From Polytrichum commune (Eukaryota; Streptophyta; Polytrichopsida; Polytrichales; Polytrichaceae): a DNA stretch of 64,000 nt. Under the pieces are notes generated by a model, which worked only from the letters and a program-made list of their open reading frames with translations, made no database searches and was not told the DNA's origin. The stretch's first letter is position 1, and the number at the start of each line of letters is the position of its first letter. The stretch spans positions 35,204,429-35,268,428 of the forward strand of contig OX485804.1 in the NCBI GenBank assembly GCA_950295325.1, written 5' to 3'. Position numbers and translations under genes: made by a program. This document shows positions 1 through 11,482 of this stretch, one piece after another.

Positions 1-1448
1 TACTGAAATTTGATATTCAATTTATTCAACTCTTGTAAAACATCCACAAGTAAGTTCAAATAAAAATGAAATTTGAAAGAACACATAATCTCATACCAAT
101 GTGGTTCTTCATCTCTGAACAATTCCAATAATGCCGGCATGCACTGTAGTAAGTGGGTCATAACATTACCTCGAGAAAGCCACCGTACTGTATGAATTTG
201 TAAAACCACTACATAATCTTCTTCAAATACATCTTTCAACAATCGTTTCAGCTCATTGCGTCGATTTGTACTACGGCCCACCCACTCATAAACTTTGTTG
301 GCAAAACGATCCAACATTTGAAAATCTGGAAAAGATCTAGTTGCATCTCCTGCAGCTAAAGCCTCACGATGTGCAATACAATGCACATTTATGAGAGTTG
401 GAACCTCTGCACGCATTCTAGTTGCTAGTCCTGTACGATGTCCCGTCATACTAGAAGCCCCATCAGTGGCTAGAGCTACTTGTTTTAGAGGCATCCAATG
501 CATTTTCTCCAATAATCCAGTAATAACTTGATACATAGATTCAGCTGTACCATCTCGAAGAGCCAAAAGCTCAACAAATCTTGTAACATGAGGTCCTTTC
601 CCATTATTTGATAAATAAACAACATAAACAATCAAATGTTGTTCAAGAGTTCGATCAGTGGCTTCATCTATCATCAAAGAAAAAAACGGAGAGGATTGCG
701 CCTCTGATAAAAGTTTATCATTGAGATATTTTGAAATTGCCCATAAAAATTCCAATGCTGCATATCCTGAAGTATATGAACCATATTCATCATTGACAGG
801 CATATTTGGAGTTTGTAGTAGTGAAAGCAATTGGCATGTATCTTGATAAGTCAATATTGAACGATCATTCCATACTGTAAAATATAAAACTTTCATCACA
901 GTGATGATTCTTGATTGTTCTCTATCTATCATGACATTCAGCCCTTGAATCACTGGAGGTGCATTTGCACGTTGAGGAAAATGTATATCCTCCCAACGAG
1001 TTACCGAATGTTTGTGATCAACATTCTTTTCATGAACCTTGACAGCTGATTTTTGTAAACTTTTGCAACCAATGCCTGTCCCCCATCTGGATTCAACACG
1101 CATTTCTTGGCAAGCAGCGCATTTCATAAAACATGTTGCTGGCCCATCATTTGGTCTATAATGTAATAACCATGGCCTACCAATTTTCCATGAAGCCTTA
1201 AAAACTCTTCGATACCTTTGTTGATTGGGAATGACATGAGCAGGTTCTCGAATTACATCATTTCCAACATCATCATCTGATTGAGATTCACTCTCATTAT
1301 TCATGTTGAGAGAAAAAATTTCATGTTCAAATCCTGGAGTTTGTTGAGATGACTGAAATGAAGATTGAGAAGACACTCTTCCACCAAAAATCTCATTCAA
1401 ATTAAGTTGACGAGCTCTTCCACGGTTGTTGTTACTTCCAGAAGCCAT
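1..1448 (-). CDS. hAT-superfamily transposase-like protein (ZNF862/C17orf113 type), 3' end off window
   Basis: An uninterrupted minus-strand frame starts at ATG 1448-1446 and runs off the window's left edge (about 482 codons seen). The N-terminal 50 residues are low-complexity and acidic. A TTF/BED-like zinc-binding segment follows (CFMKCAAC ... KVHEKNVDHKH, about residues 95-150). Next come hAT catalytic-core motifs: FFSLMIDEATD (first acidic site), LATDGASSMTGHRTGL (second), then VHCIAHREAL and HTVRWLSRGN, all typical of hAT-derived transposases related to ZNF862, C17orf113 and KIAA1586. The C-terminal catalytic Glu and dimerisation region would lie outside the window. There are no frameshifts or stops, so it is either a young autonomous element or a domesticated gene. 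Terminal inverted repeats were not found on the visible side. The family call is firm; element versus host gene is open. Confidence 0.85.
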   Translation of the reverse strand, partial: MASGSNNNRGRARQLNLNEIFGGRVSSQSSFQSSQQTPGFEHEIFSLNMNNESESQSDDDVGNDVIREPAHVIPNQQRYRRVFKASWKIGRPWLLHYRPNDGPATCFMKCAACQEMRVESRWGTGIGCKSLQKSAVKVHEKNVDHKHSVTRWEDIHFPQRANAPPVIQGLNVMIDREQSRIITVMKVLYFTVWNDRSILTYQDTCQLLSLLQTPNMPVNDEYGSYTSGYAALEFLWAISKYLNDKLLSEAQSSPFFSLMIDEATDRTLEQHLIVYVVYLSNNGKGPHVTRFVELLALRDGTAESMYQVITGLLEKMHWMPLKQVALATDGASSMTGHRTGLATRMRAEVPTLINVHCIAHREALAAGDATRSFPDFQMLDRFANKVYEWVGRSTNRRNELKRLLKDVFEEDYVVVLQIHTVRWLSRGNVMTHLLQCMPALLELFRDEEPHWYEIMCSFKFHFYLNLLVDVLQELNKLNIKFQ

Positions 1449-2141
1449 ATGTTATGTCTGCAAAATAATTCAATTCTAATCATATAAATTTAATACACTC
1501 ATCAACAAACAACATTCAAATTTCATTCTTATCCAATAACAAGTTAGTGAAAATTCCCCTACAATATGTTTTCAAATTCACAAAGCCTTTACATCATGAA
1601 AAGAATCCTGAACAATCTAATTTCAATGTGATGTTGGTGACGCCCTTGAGTATGTAGAATCATAAAGGCAAATTAAAAATAGAATGATTAATTTTATTCA
1701 CAGTCACAAAGACTACACAATGCAAAGTGGAATTTTGTAAAAAATTCATAAATTAAGAAACATGAATTTCGTAAACAATTCATAAACCCCAACTTATGTA
1801 TTGAATCCATCATGAATCTAGCCAAGGAAAAACAAGCTTCAAACAAAATTGGCATCCCTATTCACAAGTTATGTTTCCAACTTCATGAAGGCTTGACATT
1901 ATAGAAAAGAAAACCCTACTTATGTGAATTTCAATATGCAGATGTTGAGTGAAATCCCGCCAGTGCATCGAATTACAAAGACAAATTAGGAAAATAGTGA
2001 TTAACTTTATTCACAATCATAAAAACTACACAATTCAAAGTGAAATTTCCACAGAAGCTCCACCAAACCATATACAACACTGAAGGGGAAAAACTAGCCT
2101 TTCCACTGTATCAGAACAAAGTGCGCTACTGTATCAGAACA
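1449..2141. other. AT-rich 5' flank of the hAT-like gene
   Basis: AT-rich non-coding sequence. Two loosely similar stretches contain AAATTAGRAAAATAG and ATTTTATTCACARTCA near 1671-1705 and 1982-2025, suggesting an old internal duplication. No RNA gene or coding frame is supported. Confidence 0.4.
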
Positions 2142-2551
2142 AATTGTATCAGAACAAAATGCGAAACTATATCAAAAGTCAAGGCCAGTTATGTGTTTCT
2201 TAATAAAAATGAAGGTCCCTGACCTCAAATCATTTCAAACCAGCAGAGACTCGACTACGCGAATTACTGTATCCTATGTCACTCTCAGAAGCTACTTTAT
2301 TAGTCTATACAACCAACTACTCCACCATCAAGTGTGCCCGTTTGCAATTGTATCAGAACAAAGTGCGAAACTATATCAAAAGTCAAGGCCAGTTATGTGT
2401 TTCTTAATAAAAATCAAGGTCCCTGACCTCAAATCATTTCAAACTAGCAGAGACTCGACTACGCGAATTACTATATCCTATGTCACTCTCAGAAGCTGCT
2501 TTATTAGTCTATACAACCAACTACTCCACCATCAAGTGTGCCCGTTTGCAA
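2142..2551. repeat. Tandem duplication, two 204-bp units
   Basis: Bases 2142-2345 recur at 2346-2551 with an exact 204-bp offset and only a few substitutions. Both units start with AATTGTATCAGAACAAA and end before CCCGTTTGCAA. Because 204 is divisible by three, the reading frame repeats too, which explains the 132-residue open frame at 2191-2589. I do not take that as a gene. Confidence 0.9.
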
Positions 2552-2720
2552 CAAACTACTTCAGAATACGAAGAACCACAATTTCATGACAGAAAATCGA
2601 CATTGTTCCCCAAAAACAAGAAACACAATATCTTGTCTTGGGAACTGAATGATTGCCTTCTCATGCAATGTAGACTCTAGAAAACTCTGAAGTATATTGA
2701 CTCGCCTTGGTAATTTTGGC

Positions 2721-2806
2721 CTCACATTGGTTGGAAGCAAGAAAAACTCACATTGGTTGGAAGCAAGAAAAAACTCACATTTGTTGGAAGCAAGAAAAAA
2801 CTCATA
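2721..2806. repeat. Minisatellite, about 27-28 bp x 3
   Basis: Three consecutive copies of a unit reading CTCACATTGGTTGGAAGCAA followed by GAAAAA, differing mainly in A-run length and one G-to-T change. A short local tandem repeat with no coding role seen. Confidence 0.85.
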
Positions 2807-3194
2807 TGGAGTGGAGGATGTGCAAGCACCACGGTGATACAAACATTTGCCTCGCCATGTTCCTAGTTAGTCTCGCTCTCCAATCACCGTCTTAGCTCCC
2901 GGTTACAAAGGAAATTGCAAGAGCAAAGTTGAACTTAAGTATGTGAGTGAGTGTAGGAAGTTCTCCTACTGTTATGGGTTATGTTTTCCGGATATTTGAG
3001 CTGCACTTTATAGTACTCAAGTAATACGTGTCATTTCAATTTCTAGTGTGTCAATTGACGTGTGGTTTTTTTCTTCACAAGTCACAGTACGTGTCAATTT
3101 CTAGATTGTGCGTGTCAATTGACGTGCATTTTTTTTTTGTGCAAGTTTTTGCGTGTCAAAAGAGAAAAACTTGCAAAAACTTTGTCAAACATAT

Positions 3195-3693
3195 ACGCTG
3201 CTTCACACACAAGCCAAGAGCCGTGACCATGAAATTGTGAGAGCCCAGAATAGAGTGTCCAAAGGCCATCCCAAGGCACCTCCAAAATCATGTAGTGTGG
3301 TCACGGACCCTCAAGTGTAGTGTAAAGTCATATGTGACCGGGCCCTCAACCAAATGCAGTTTCAATGAATTTTTATTCATGCGGGTCCTCACGCATGATA
3401 AAGTAGAATAAATCAACGCTTGTGAACATTCGGAGTGCCGTGGTCTCCTGGTTTTGTGTTAGGCCTACCTCCAAGAGGTGGTGTTTGAAAATAGTCCAAG
3501 TGACCATGAAACATGATCCATTCGATGCCATGTAAGAGTCCATGTAGACTTTACATCTATCTTGCATTCACTTACTCCGTTGGTCCCTCAAGCGTAGTGT
3601 GAAGTGAACTTGGACCGGCTCCGCCTTTTCCACCAATGAGAGTGCTTGAAGCGTAATGGTCATAGGCTCTGAGTCTCGTGTGTGAAGTGCCCC
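3195..3693. mobile_element. PIF/Harbinger-like MITE, family A
   Basis: About 500 bp with related ends: left GCTGCTTCACACACAAGCC, right (reverse complement) GGGGCACTTCACACACGAG. The interior (GTGACCATGAAATTGTGAG, GGTCCTCACGCATG, GTTAGGCCTACCTC) also occurs at 19389, 54421 and 59235. It carries no transposase, so it is non-autonomous. Target duplication here is unclear (ATA/TTA-like). The family assignment rests on the 19389 copy, which has a clean 3-bp duplication. Confidence 0.7.
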
Positions 3694-3744
3694 TTACAAA
3701 GTTTACAGCCGATTCCTTTGCCACTTGTGGCTTTAACATACTAA

Positions 3745-4130
3745 GGGCAAGCCCAATGACCCTGCACCTGCATCTGCATTTGCGCTTTCTCATCCGCGAT
3801 GCGGATGTAGATGCAGGATACTGGCCTAGTCACCTTACTAAACCCTAAAACTGGATGTAAAATAATACCGAAAGTGCGAAACTCCCTGCATTTCGGCGAG
3901 ATATGCAGGGAGCTTGCTATCAGGTAAGGACAAACAACTTCATGGCGGCTTTTAACTAAAGACAACTCAATATGGTAGGGCCGCAGAAAACTACAAATCA
4001 TTTTAGAAGAAAATCTGAGGTAGTAAGGTAGAATGCGTGACAGTTTTGCATGGGTCTGCATCTACATTCTGGGTGGAGGCCACTTTTCATTTCCGAATGT
4101 AGATGCAGATCCAAGAACGACTGGGCTCAA
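3745..4130. mobile_element. MITE-like element with CTGCATCTRCATT subterminal repeats
   Basis: The left end GGGCAAGCCCAATGACC and the right end (reverse complement) GAGCCCAGTCGTTCTTGG are related. Both are followed inwards by an inverted CTGCATCTRCATT stretch. The left flank is TAA. A second outward-facing end of the same type at 5156-5165 matches the left end better and is followed by TAA, so a larger element (3745-5165) is an alternative. No transposase is seen. Confidence 0.55.
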
Positions 4131-5165
4131 CATTTTTATATCTGGCTATACAGATGTTTTTTGCTACACTAGTTAGGACCATGCTATGTTTACACATGGT
4201 TTATTTTGAAAATGCCCGTTGAGTTAGCCTCAAACCGGGTCGGGCGGCATGCATTGTAGCCAACCCGGCCCCGTTACCACGGTGTTAGAGGCCACCCCCG
4301 GCTCAATCACGACCGCCCGTATCGCCGTCGATCTAACGGCCGAGGGATAGGGGGCCCAAACCCTAACCCTCACTCCAACCCCTCGCCTCTTCCGTCATCT
4401 CCTCCTTTTGCTGCCTTCGCCACCCCAAGCCCGTTGTGTGCTTCTCCATCGCCGCTCTGCTCCTCTCCTGCCGCTCTGAAGCCACATGTGCTCCTGCTAA
4501 CAAAAAGTCCCCACCGTCCTACGAGGCAGGCCCCGGCAAGTTTAGACTCCCTCCACGCCTGGCGCCTAGGTTTTTGCAGGTGGGCACTTTTTGTTTAACT
4601 TTGGCTTGTTTCTGAGCCCCACCCCACCCCGCACCTCCACTCCAGCTCCAGCTCCTTCTCCTTCTCCGTCTTTTTTTTTCCTTTATTTCTGCTCATTGGG
4701 GTTTGGACAAGGGTTATGGGACATGTTCTTGTGGCCCTCTCCTTGTATTTGAGGAGGAATACCTCACATGTATAGGCTGTAGCCATATTTTTGAGCATTC
4801 TTCCCATGGGCCGTGGAACAAATATTTTTTGTACATTGAATCTTAGATGTAGCCAAATTTTGATGTACTTTGGGTTGTATTAGCCACATTTACATCAACA
4901 ACGTAGGAAGTGGGGGCCATATTTCAACTCTACGTTGGCAAAACATAGCCACATACACTCGCCCCAAAAAAATTATATATCGCCACATACTCAAACCTTC
5001 TATGACATCTAGTCGCATTCGCCATATGTTAAGTCATCCCACGTGGCCAGCTAGGGCTCCTTCAAGCCAACTCAAATTGCCAAAGAAGCTAGCCAATGGA
5101 TGGGCCAAGAGCCAATGTAGAGACCCATTTCTTTTGAAAAAAAAAACACTGACTGGGCTTGCTCT
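4131..5165. mobile_element. Possible extension of the 3745 element with GC-rich insert, ending GGGCTTGCTC/TAA
   Basis: The end at 5156-5165 (reverse complement GAGCAAGCCCAGTCAG) pairs with GGGCAAGCCCAATGAC at 3745, and both sides are flanked by TAA, the standard PIF/Harbinger target. If real, the 1.4-kb element encloses a GC-rich stretch (4220-4600) quite unlike its AT-rich surroundings. That stretch looks like a plant gene leader: a telo-box, then pyrimidine-rich CTCTTCCGTCATCTCCTCC-type sequence. It may be a captured gene 5' end. No long frame supports a functional product. Confidence 0.4.
4358..4366 (+). promoter_or_regulatory. Telo-box motif AAACCCTAA
   Basis: An exact AAACCCTAA followed by CCCTCACTCC and a long CT-rich, GC-rich stretch. 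This is the arrangement seen just upstream of many plant housekeeping genes. No intact gene follows, so it is more likely part of a captured or decayed promoter than an active one. Confidence 0.4.
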
Positions 5166-5348
5166 AACATAATCGAAACCCACAAGCATGATGACTCGCT
5201 GGTCCTGGTGCTGGAACACTACAACAACATATTAATAACCCCACTTAATTCGCGACGAGGAATCTTCTCGTTTTCGAGTGTGTGTGCATGGCACATGATG
5301 CAGACACAAGATCAGGCCTAGGAAGTTGGAACTAGGGAGGGAGGCAGG

Positions 5349-5379
5349 AAGAAGAAGAAGAAGAAAGAGGAGGAGGAGG
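5349..5379. repeat. Microsatellite (GAA)n/(GGA)n
   Basis: A run of GAA triplets passing into AGAGGAGGAGGAGG, in otherwise non-coding sequence. Confidence 0.9.
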
Positions 5380-5837
5380 CTGTTTAATTAATTGTCATTA
5401 CGTAGCTAAGTTACCTGACTCCATTGATCTTTACTCTGGAGCCTCGATCGGCAGGTGTTGCAGGGACGGTGCACAGAGGATCTCATTATGGCCACCAGCT
5501 ACTTACATACCCTACTTAATATTCCATGAACCGGCCGAAAGTGGAGAGAAGTAGTGGGCATATAAAGTTGTGGCAACTGCAACTGCAACTGCCGCACACT
5601 ATTATAATGGAACACTTTGAGTTGCAACTGCGAAGTTAACTTGAACTCCGGCTCATAATAATTCGATTGAGTTGATTCTTGTTCCATGTGGGTGTGTATG
5701 AGTGTGTGCGCGCGCATGCAGGGCCAGACCAGACTTCATCGAGGCTCTTGATGGAAGGTGGTTGTCAAGAAGTTATGGACTGGATCAGTGATTGGGGAGA
5801 TTTTTGGGCCTAATCGGTTGAGATCCTAGGGTTTGAC

Positions 5838-5925
5838 ATCCTCCAGTTTTCCTTGTTTAAATTGGGGTATATTTCATAGATTCTTCTCAAATGATCGGTA
5901 ATTTTCATGCAGTCTTGAACTTCAA
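5838..5925 (+). repeat. Dispersed repeat fragment, family T
   Basis: About 90 bp (CCTCCAGTTTTCCTTG ... GGGGTATATTTCATAGATTC ... CTCAAATGATCGGTAATTTTC ... CAGTCTTGAAC). It matches the reverse complement of about 16240-16345 and, more weakly, the tails of the duplicated units ending near 14745 and 15165. Its class is unknown. Confidence 0.65.
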
Positions 5926-7699
5926 CCGGCTTTCTCAACCTCAACCGGTTCATCTGTAACTAACTGCTGGTTCTCCCCGATCATTGGATTGGATAACCAA
6001 CGACATGAGAGTGGATGATGATGAGCCACGGCCGGGATTCACAAGTCATCCACATGCTTGAGTTCATGCTCAGTTGTAGAGTAGATGTGTCCATAACCAA
6101 TCACTTAAGAGATTCTCCACTAGATCTTTAGAAGTATGAGGTGGTGCAATTTTTTCCCGTGTAGGAAGACAAAAATAAGGAGGATTGCAATTTTTTTGGT
6201 AATTTTATTCCTTCAATTTAAATTACTGTGATTTTTTGAAGCCAAAAGTTGGTCCGAATATATTACCAATGTCTAGCATCAGCCATAACCTCATTTAAAC
6301 TGCTATGCCTCCTCATTATAGCACTCAAAACTAGGACATATGTCATGGCACTATTGGTTCGAGCATGATCGAAATTCAGTTCCAGCCCTGAGAAAAACTT
6401 TGATACCCTATAGATTGCCAATGAAGTCTTCATCGAGAATAGGCACCTCTAGTATAATTGACGAACTCATGGACAATATCTGAGAGTTATCGATGATATC
6501 GTGCTCCCGGGATGCAACATTGTGACGAGTGTTGATAATCCTTTTGTTGTTGATATTGAGCAATTGGTTGTGAATATGGTGAGGTGTATGAGTGTCTATT
6601 GTGCTACTTGTCACACTTCCATGGGAGAGCATTCCATGTTCGAGCTTGCTTTTGTAGTGGCCACACGGTGTTTTGAATATGGATAAACTTCACACTCAAA
6701 AGACATTCAACATCTACACTTCATACGATGGATCGTGTTATTTTGGATGTGTAAGATCAAGCCCACCCGTGACATGGAGGAGTAGCATGCACACAAAGAG
6801 GCTCTATCGGACTTGATGATTATATTTATTTGTCTAGGCACTTCCAACTCCACATATCAATTTGGTCGTTGGATCTTCAAGATAGAGAACTCATTTGTGA
6901 GCATTTTTGGCAAAGGAGAATGTTGGCGAGGGATTTGTGACCGGAGTTCGTGTGGTCGTGGCTTGCTCTTGGTTTGCTATATTTATATGGTTGCAGTTGA
7001 GTTGTCAAGTTTGTGCAACCTTGCCAAGAGTTAGCCTTGGCCAACAACGAGAGATAAGGAAAGTTCTGTAGTTTTTTTGGGGGTTTTTCTCATCATTCAA
7101 CAAAATTTTCATTTGTTGATGTGGCACTTTTTTAATCATGAAATATGCACTTAAAGATCAAGAAGTATGTGAACCTATTCGTAGTCCCACAAGTGCCTCT
7201 ATTTCCATTACCCTCAAGATTCTTGAAATTATTCAAGTGTTGTCACTAGATGATTGGGTTCTAGCCTTCAAGTGACATGTTTATAACTCATATGTGTTGA
7301 TAATGGGTGCATTTATAAGGAATAAGGACCACAACAATAGTGGGTGCCTTTATTACTATGAACTTTTGTCATGGTCATGATGAGGTGACAATTTGAAATT
7401 TACTTGGAGGAGTAAGTGAGTGATATGCAACTAACCTTATAATCTAAGTGTTAGCTCATCTCCACCCCTTTTCTAAACCATCACACATAACCCTAATTTT
7501 CAGTGTCCAATCTTTCATTGATCACCACCCCAACATCACTTGAATTGGAAATTGGAAGGGCGGAGAGATGTGGGCCTTCACAACTTGTACAAAGTTGTTT
7601 AATGTTCCATGATGTTATTTTAAGCTAAACATGTACAAAACTAGCTCACCTAAAATAGCCCTAGTATTAGTTATGTTATTCCACCAAAGAAAACATACA
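5926..7699. other. No recognisable gene
   Basis: AT-rich sequence with only short, unrelated open frames on both strands. No codon pattern, domain motif, inverted repeat or RNA gene that I can support. Confidence 0.4.
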
Positions 7700-8060
7700 T
7701 GTTTCAATGTCTTTTAAAAATAGAGAGGAAATTCAAGGCATGATCCACCCAACGTTGAGCTTTATACTCTTGTAGGAACTAAGAGTTGAAGCTCCCCTCA
7801 ACTATTTCCTCGAGCATAAAGTTAACCGGCTCCCTCCGTGCATGTGGGGTGAGTTAAGTGCTTTTGACTAATGGTCATTATTTACGAGGTGAGAACATCG
7901 TGTAAGATTATAATCCCAGCTAGTGGGTAACTCCCCTTTACCTTTTAGAACCATTAGATTTCCTAGAGTGGAGTCCTCTAGTCTTACATATAGTAGAGTC
8001 TACTTGGAATTAGAGTTGGCAAATGTAATTAATCAAAAAAATACACACCTCCCACTTAGA
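7700..8060 (-). mobile_element. LTR-like repeat, left copy (3' LTR of gypsy remnant)
   Basis: About 360 bp that recurs in the same orientation at 10925-11276. Shared blocks include GCATGATCCACCCAAC, CTTGAAGCTCCCCTCAACTA-like, GGGGTGAGTTAAGTGCT and AGTCTTACATATA. The two copies have diverged substantially. They flank a minus-strand integrase remnant, so for the element this is the 3' LTR. Exact termini are uncertain; the copies appear to begin TG and end CA. Confidence 0.65.
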
Positions 8061-8491
8061 AATGAACGTCCACGCTCATGTACTACAAACCCCAAATTGT
8101 TATTGTATTGCGTTAAAAAAAAATCAAGACCATCACTTAATTCAAATTAAACCATGGGGTCTATATATGTATTCATGCTCCATGCCATTCGCAAGGCGAG
8201 ACAAATTAAGAATAATGCCCTGTTTATAAGATCTTGTGCAAGCATGAAAGAATGAAAAAAACGCCTGCCCTGAAGATACATTTTTGCCTCAAATGCTTAT
8301 GCACAGTTGGGGCTTCATGGTCGCACTAAACACCATGGCATGCATGTTGTTTGATTTAGCAACCGCTTCCCAATGCTCATTGGGGACTTCGGCACTCAAG
8401 TTGTTTTCTAGCTCCCAAGAATTATGGTCAAGTGCATATCCAAGCCATTTAATGAGATAGAATTAATTGGAGGCAAGGACAAGACTCTCTA

Positions 8492-9230
8492 CAATCTAAC
8501 CTCGTTAATTTGACTCTCGTTTATACGACACATTATTGCGAGACCAAACTTTTTGGTTCAAAACTCCCTCTTTTAGACGACTACAACACTCGATAATGCA
8601 ACATTTAGAATCTTCGGTTTGTCATATGCTAAAATTCCTTCCATCTATGTTATGTACATCTAAAATACATCCATTTTCACTTGGGAGTTATTTGGGAACT
8701 TCACTTATCATTGGGAACTTAATGATAATTAGGTTTATTAGTGTAGAATGAACATGGTCATGGTTAGAGTGGCCTCCTGCCTAGTATGTTGCCTTGTACA
8801 TAGTTGATGTAGTATCACCAGTATCTCTATGTTAAACGTCATGCATCATTGTTGTCTAGTTTCTTATTAGAGAACTCTTTATATTTTGGTGTTAATGAAC
8901 GTATTAGTTTTCAAGAGTCAGTAGGAAATTTAGATAAGATGACAATTGCCAACTTGGGTCAGCAACACCATAGATCTTTGGACTCCTATTTCAAGAGCTC
9001 TTCACACTAGTTGTATTTGTTTGGAGTTATGAGTTATTATTTCATACCATCTATATTGCTTAAACTCATTGTATATATTTTTAAGCTCGTATTACTAAAT
9101 TGTTTTCATATCCTCTCAATAATATGACAACTTTACACTATTTGTCACATTAATGAGAAGACAATACCTCGATAACATGATTTTTTTGTGTTTCCCAAAT
9201 GTGTCATACTAAAGAGGGAAAACAAAATCT
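8492..9230 (+). mobile_element. Pogo/Tigger-like non-autonomous element
   Basis: It starts after TA with CAATCTAACCTCGTTAATT, the TIR type also seen at 11483, 12549 and 15952. The body is an inverted copy of 15231-15952, for example AGATCTTTGGACTCCTATTT and CTATATTGCTTAAACTC. The far terminus lacks a clear matching TIR, so the copy is damaged. It has no coding capacity and lies inside the gypsy remnant, between its integrase and 3' LTR. Confidence 0.6.
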
Positions 9231-9269
9231 TCGTAGGAAAACATGTAGTCTACTTTATATGATTCATCA

Positions 9270-10390
9270 TCCTCAAAGGTTGGTGTAAGGGGAGGTTGTA
9301 CCATGCCATTTGATATATATGGCCAAAGAAGTGACACATGAAAGAAATCATGAATCTTGCACATGATTGGCAATTGCATGCAATATGGTACGACCTTTAT
9401 CCTCTTGGTTGTCCAAAATGGGCCAATCTACCATGGTAATAGCTCTCTAGCATCTAGGATCTTCAACTTAATGTTGGAAATACTTACAAACACTTGTTGG
9501 TCCACTTCATAAAAACTTCTCGTCTTTTTTGTTAGCATTGTATTTATCTCGTTGTTGCACATCAATTACACGTCCTTTGGCTTAGTTAATTACATCATAC
9601 ACTTGCTTGGCAATATTCTTTGCAGCAAGGAGTTGACATCTATTGTTCTCACTAATTGGTGTCACATGATGATGACCTATGTTTACAACAAACAAAAATT
9701 TCCATAAGGACAATCCCGCATAGAACATGCATGGACTTCGTGAAAACGTCTTCTCATGCTTTGGAAAGAGAGGGAAATGGGTGTATTGCAAACATCTATA
9801 TTATGTGTTTGGATTTTTGTGCAAGGCGGACTAAGATAATGACAAGTGTATTCACGCCCCAACGTTCACCTATAATAAGGTCATGTGACTACTTGAATAT
9901 GTTGGTGTTATAGGGAATGCATGTTGCTCCAAAACATATATATTCAACTGCATGTTTATAATGTACATAAGTGACATATATTGTTGTGAATTCTTATAAT
10001 AAATATTAGCAACGGACTGTTAAAAATTTCAAGTATCCATGGTAATAGGCCTTCAATACTCTTGTTCTCTCATAATGTTGTAACTTTACACCATCCAATG
10101 AGAGATGAATTTAGAGTGTGGACCCGAAGACTGTACACATTCACCTAATTTGGCTTTATCTCTCATATGTTGTCGTTCATCGCTCATATATTAGTTTCCC
10201 TTGTAATAACATGTGTCATTGGTTGGCATAAAGTGGCAATTTTGGACAACTTATCCACACATACAAAGATGACATCATAACCATAAGTAGAAATTGTTGA
10301 GCTAGAGATAAAATTTAGGTTCACCACCTCCCAAATTTTGTTGGGAATCTCCAATAATTGTAACAAACTTGATGGCTTCATAATAATAGT
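9270..10390 (-). pseudogene. Ty3/gypsy integrase remnant
   Basis: Minus strand, read 10390 to 9270 with many stops and shifts. The clearest piece (10381-10184) reads LLQLLEIPNKIWEVVNLNFI ... YGYDVIFVCVDKLSKIA ... HV, the usual start of a gypsy integrase core. Next, near 9630, AAKNIAKQVYDVIN resembles the post-core helix. Near 9450-9290, ELLPW-IGPFWTTKRIKV ... MQLPI ... KIHDFFHVSLL matches the GPY/F-type C-terminal module. The order fits an integrase read leftward. Not functional. Confidence 0.75.
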
Positions 10391-10924
10391 TTTTCTCTAT
10401 TGACAAATCTCACAAGATGACATCATTAATTGAAATGACAAAGTTAGTTTATTCAAAGGGTTGGCTTGGCTTCATCCAAATATACTTGCCATAATTATGA
10501 ATGAAACTGAAATTGACGCAACAATTTAAACCTCGTCAATTTCTCTTAAGATACTTTGCCTTGTGTTTTTCAACAACAAAATATGCAATGGTATCATAAT
10601 GCACCTCCTTTTTATAATGCAAATAGGCCCTTCATAAAATATGACAATATTCAACGAAGGAATAATTAATGAACAAGTCCCAAATACATTAGACTTTTCA
10701 ATTTCAATTACAATGTATGTCGTGAGAATTTAGGGCACTTACCTTACCCGCTCCTTTCGCCTCTCTTAACAAAAAAGAAAAGAAAAAATATTGCATTCCT
10801 TATACTTCATAAAGCAACAAGCTCGTGCCCTTCCTTCACAAAATAAGTCTAATTGTCTGCCTAATGCAAAAAAGTAACAACACACAAAACACCAAGGTAC
10901 AAGAGTTTGGACCTCTAATACCAA

Positions 10925-11276
10925 TGAAACGTCTCTTAAAATTAGAGAGGAAATCAAAAGCATGATCCACCCAACCTTGAGCCTTATATACTTGTAGGAA
11001 CTAACACTTGAAGCTCCCCTCAACTAGTTTTCAAGCATGTAGTTAACCAACTGTCCCTCCATGCCTTTGGGGTGAGTTAAGTGCTCTTAACTAACGATCA
11101 TTACTTAGGAGCTGATAACATCATGCAACATCATAGCCCCAACTAGTCGGTAACTCCCTTTCAGCTTTTAGAATTGTTAGATCTACCATGATGGAGTCAT
11201 CTAGTCTTACATATAATAGAGTTTAGTTGGAATTAGAGATAGCAAATGTAACTAAACAAACAGATACACGTTACAC
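10925..11276 (-). mobile_element. LTR-like repeat, right copy (5' LTR of gypsy remnant)
   Basis: Direct-repeat partner of 7700-8060, beginning TGAAACGTCTCTTAAAATT and ending near CGTTACA. With the partner and the minus-strand integrase it defines a decayed LTR retrotransposon of about 3.6 kb. It lacks recognisable gag, protease and reverse transcriptase. Confidence 0.65.
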
Positions 11277-11482
11277 ATGTAAATAGAAACATTGAAAGAC
11301 ATGGGTTCACAAAGATGACCTAAATTTAAATATATACTAGGTTCTTAATATTATTGGTATTGAATTTGATTATACTTTCACTTCCTCTTCGTAACAAGTT
11401 GTGCTAAACATAGTTTCAATGCGATAGACCAAATAAAACTCAACATTGATACTTGTCGAGGCCTTGTATAAATTATTGAGTA

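Noticed and set aside
2191-2589. 132-codon open frame
   Set aside because: It lies across the 204-bp tandem duplication, whose length is a multiple of three. No domain or splice context supports it.
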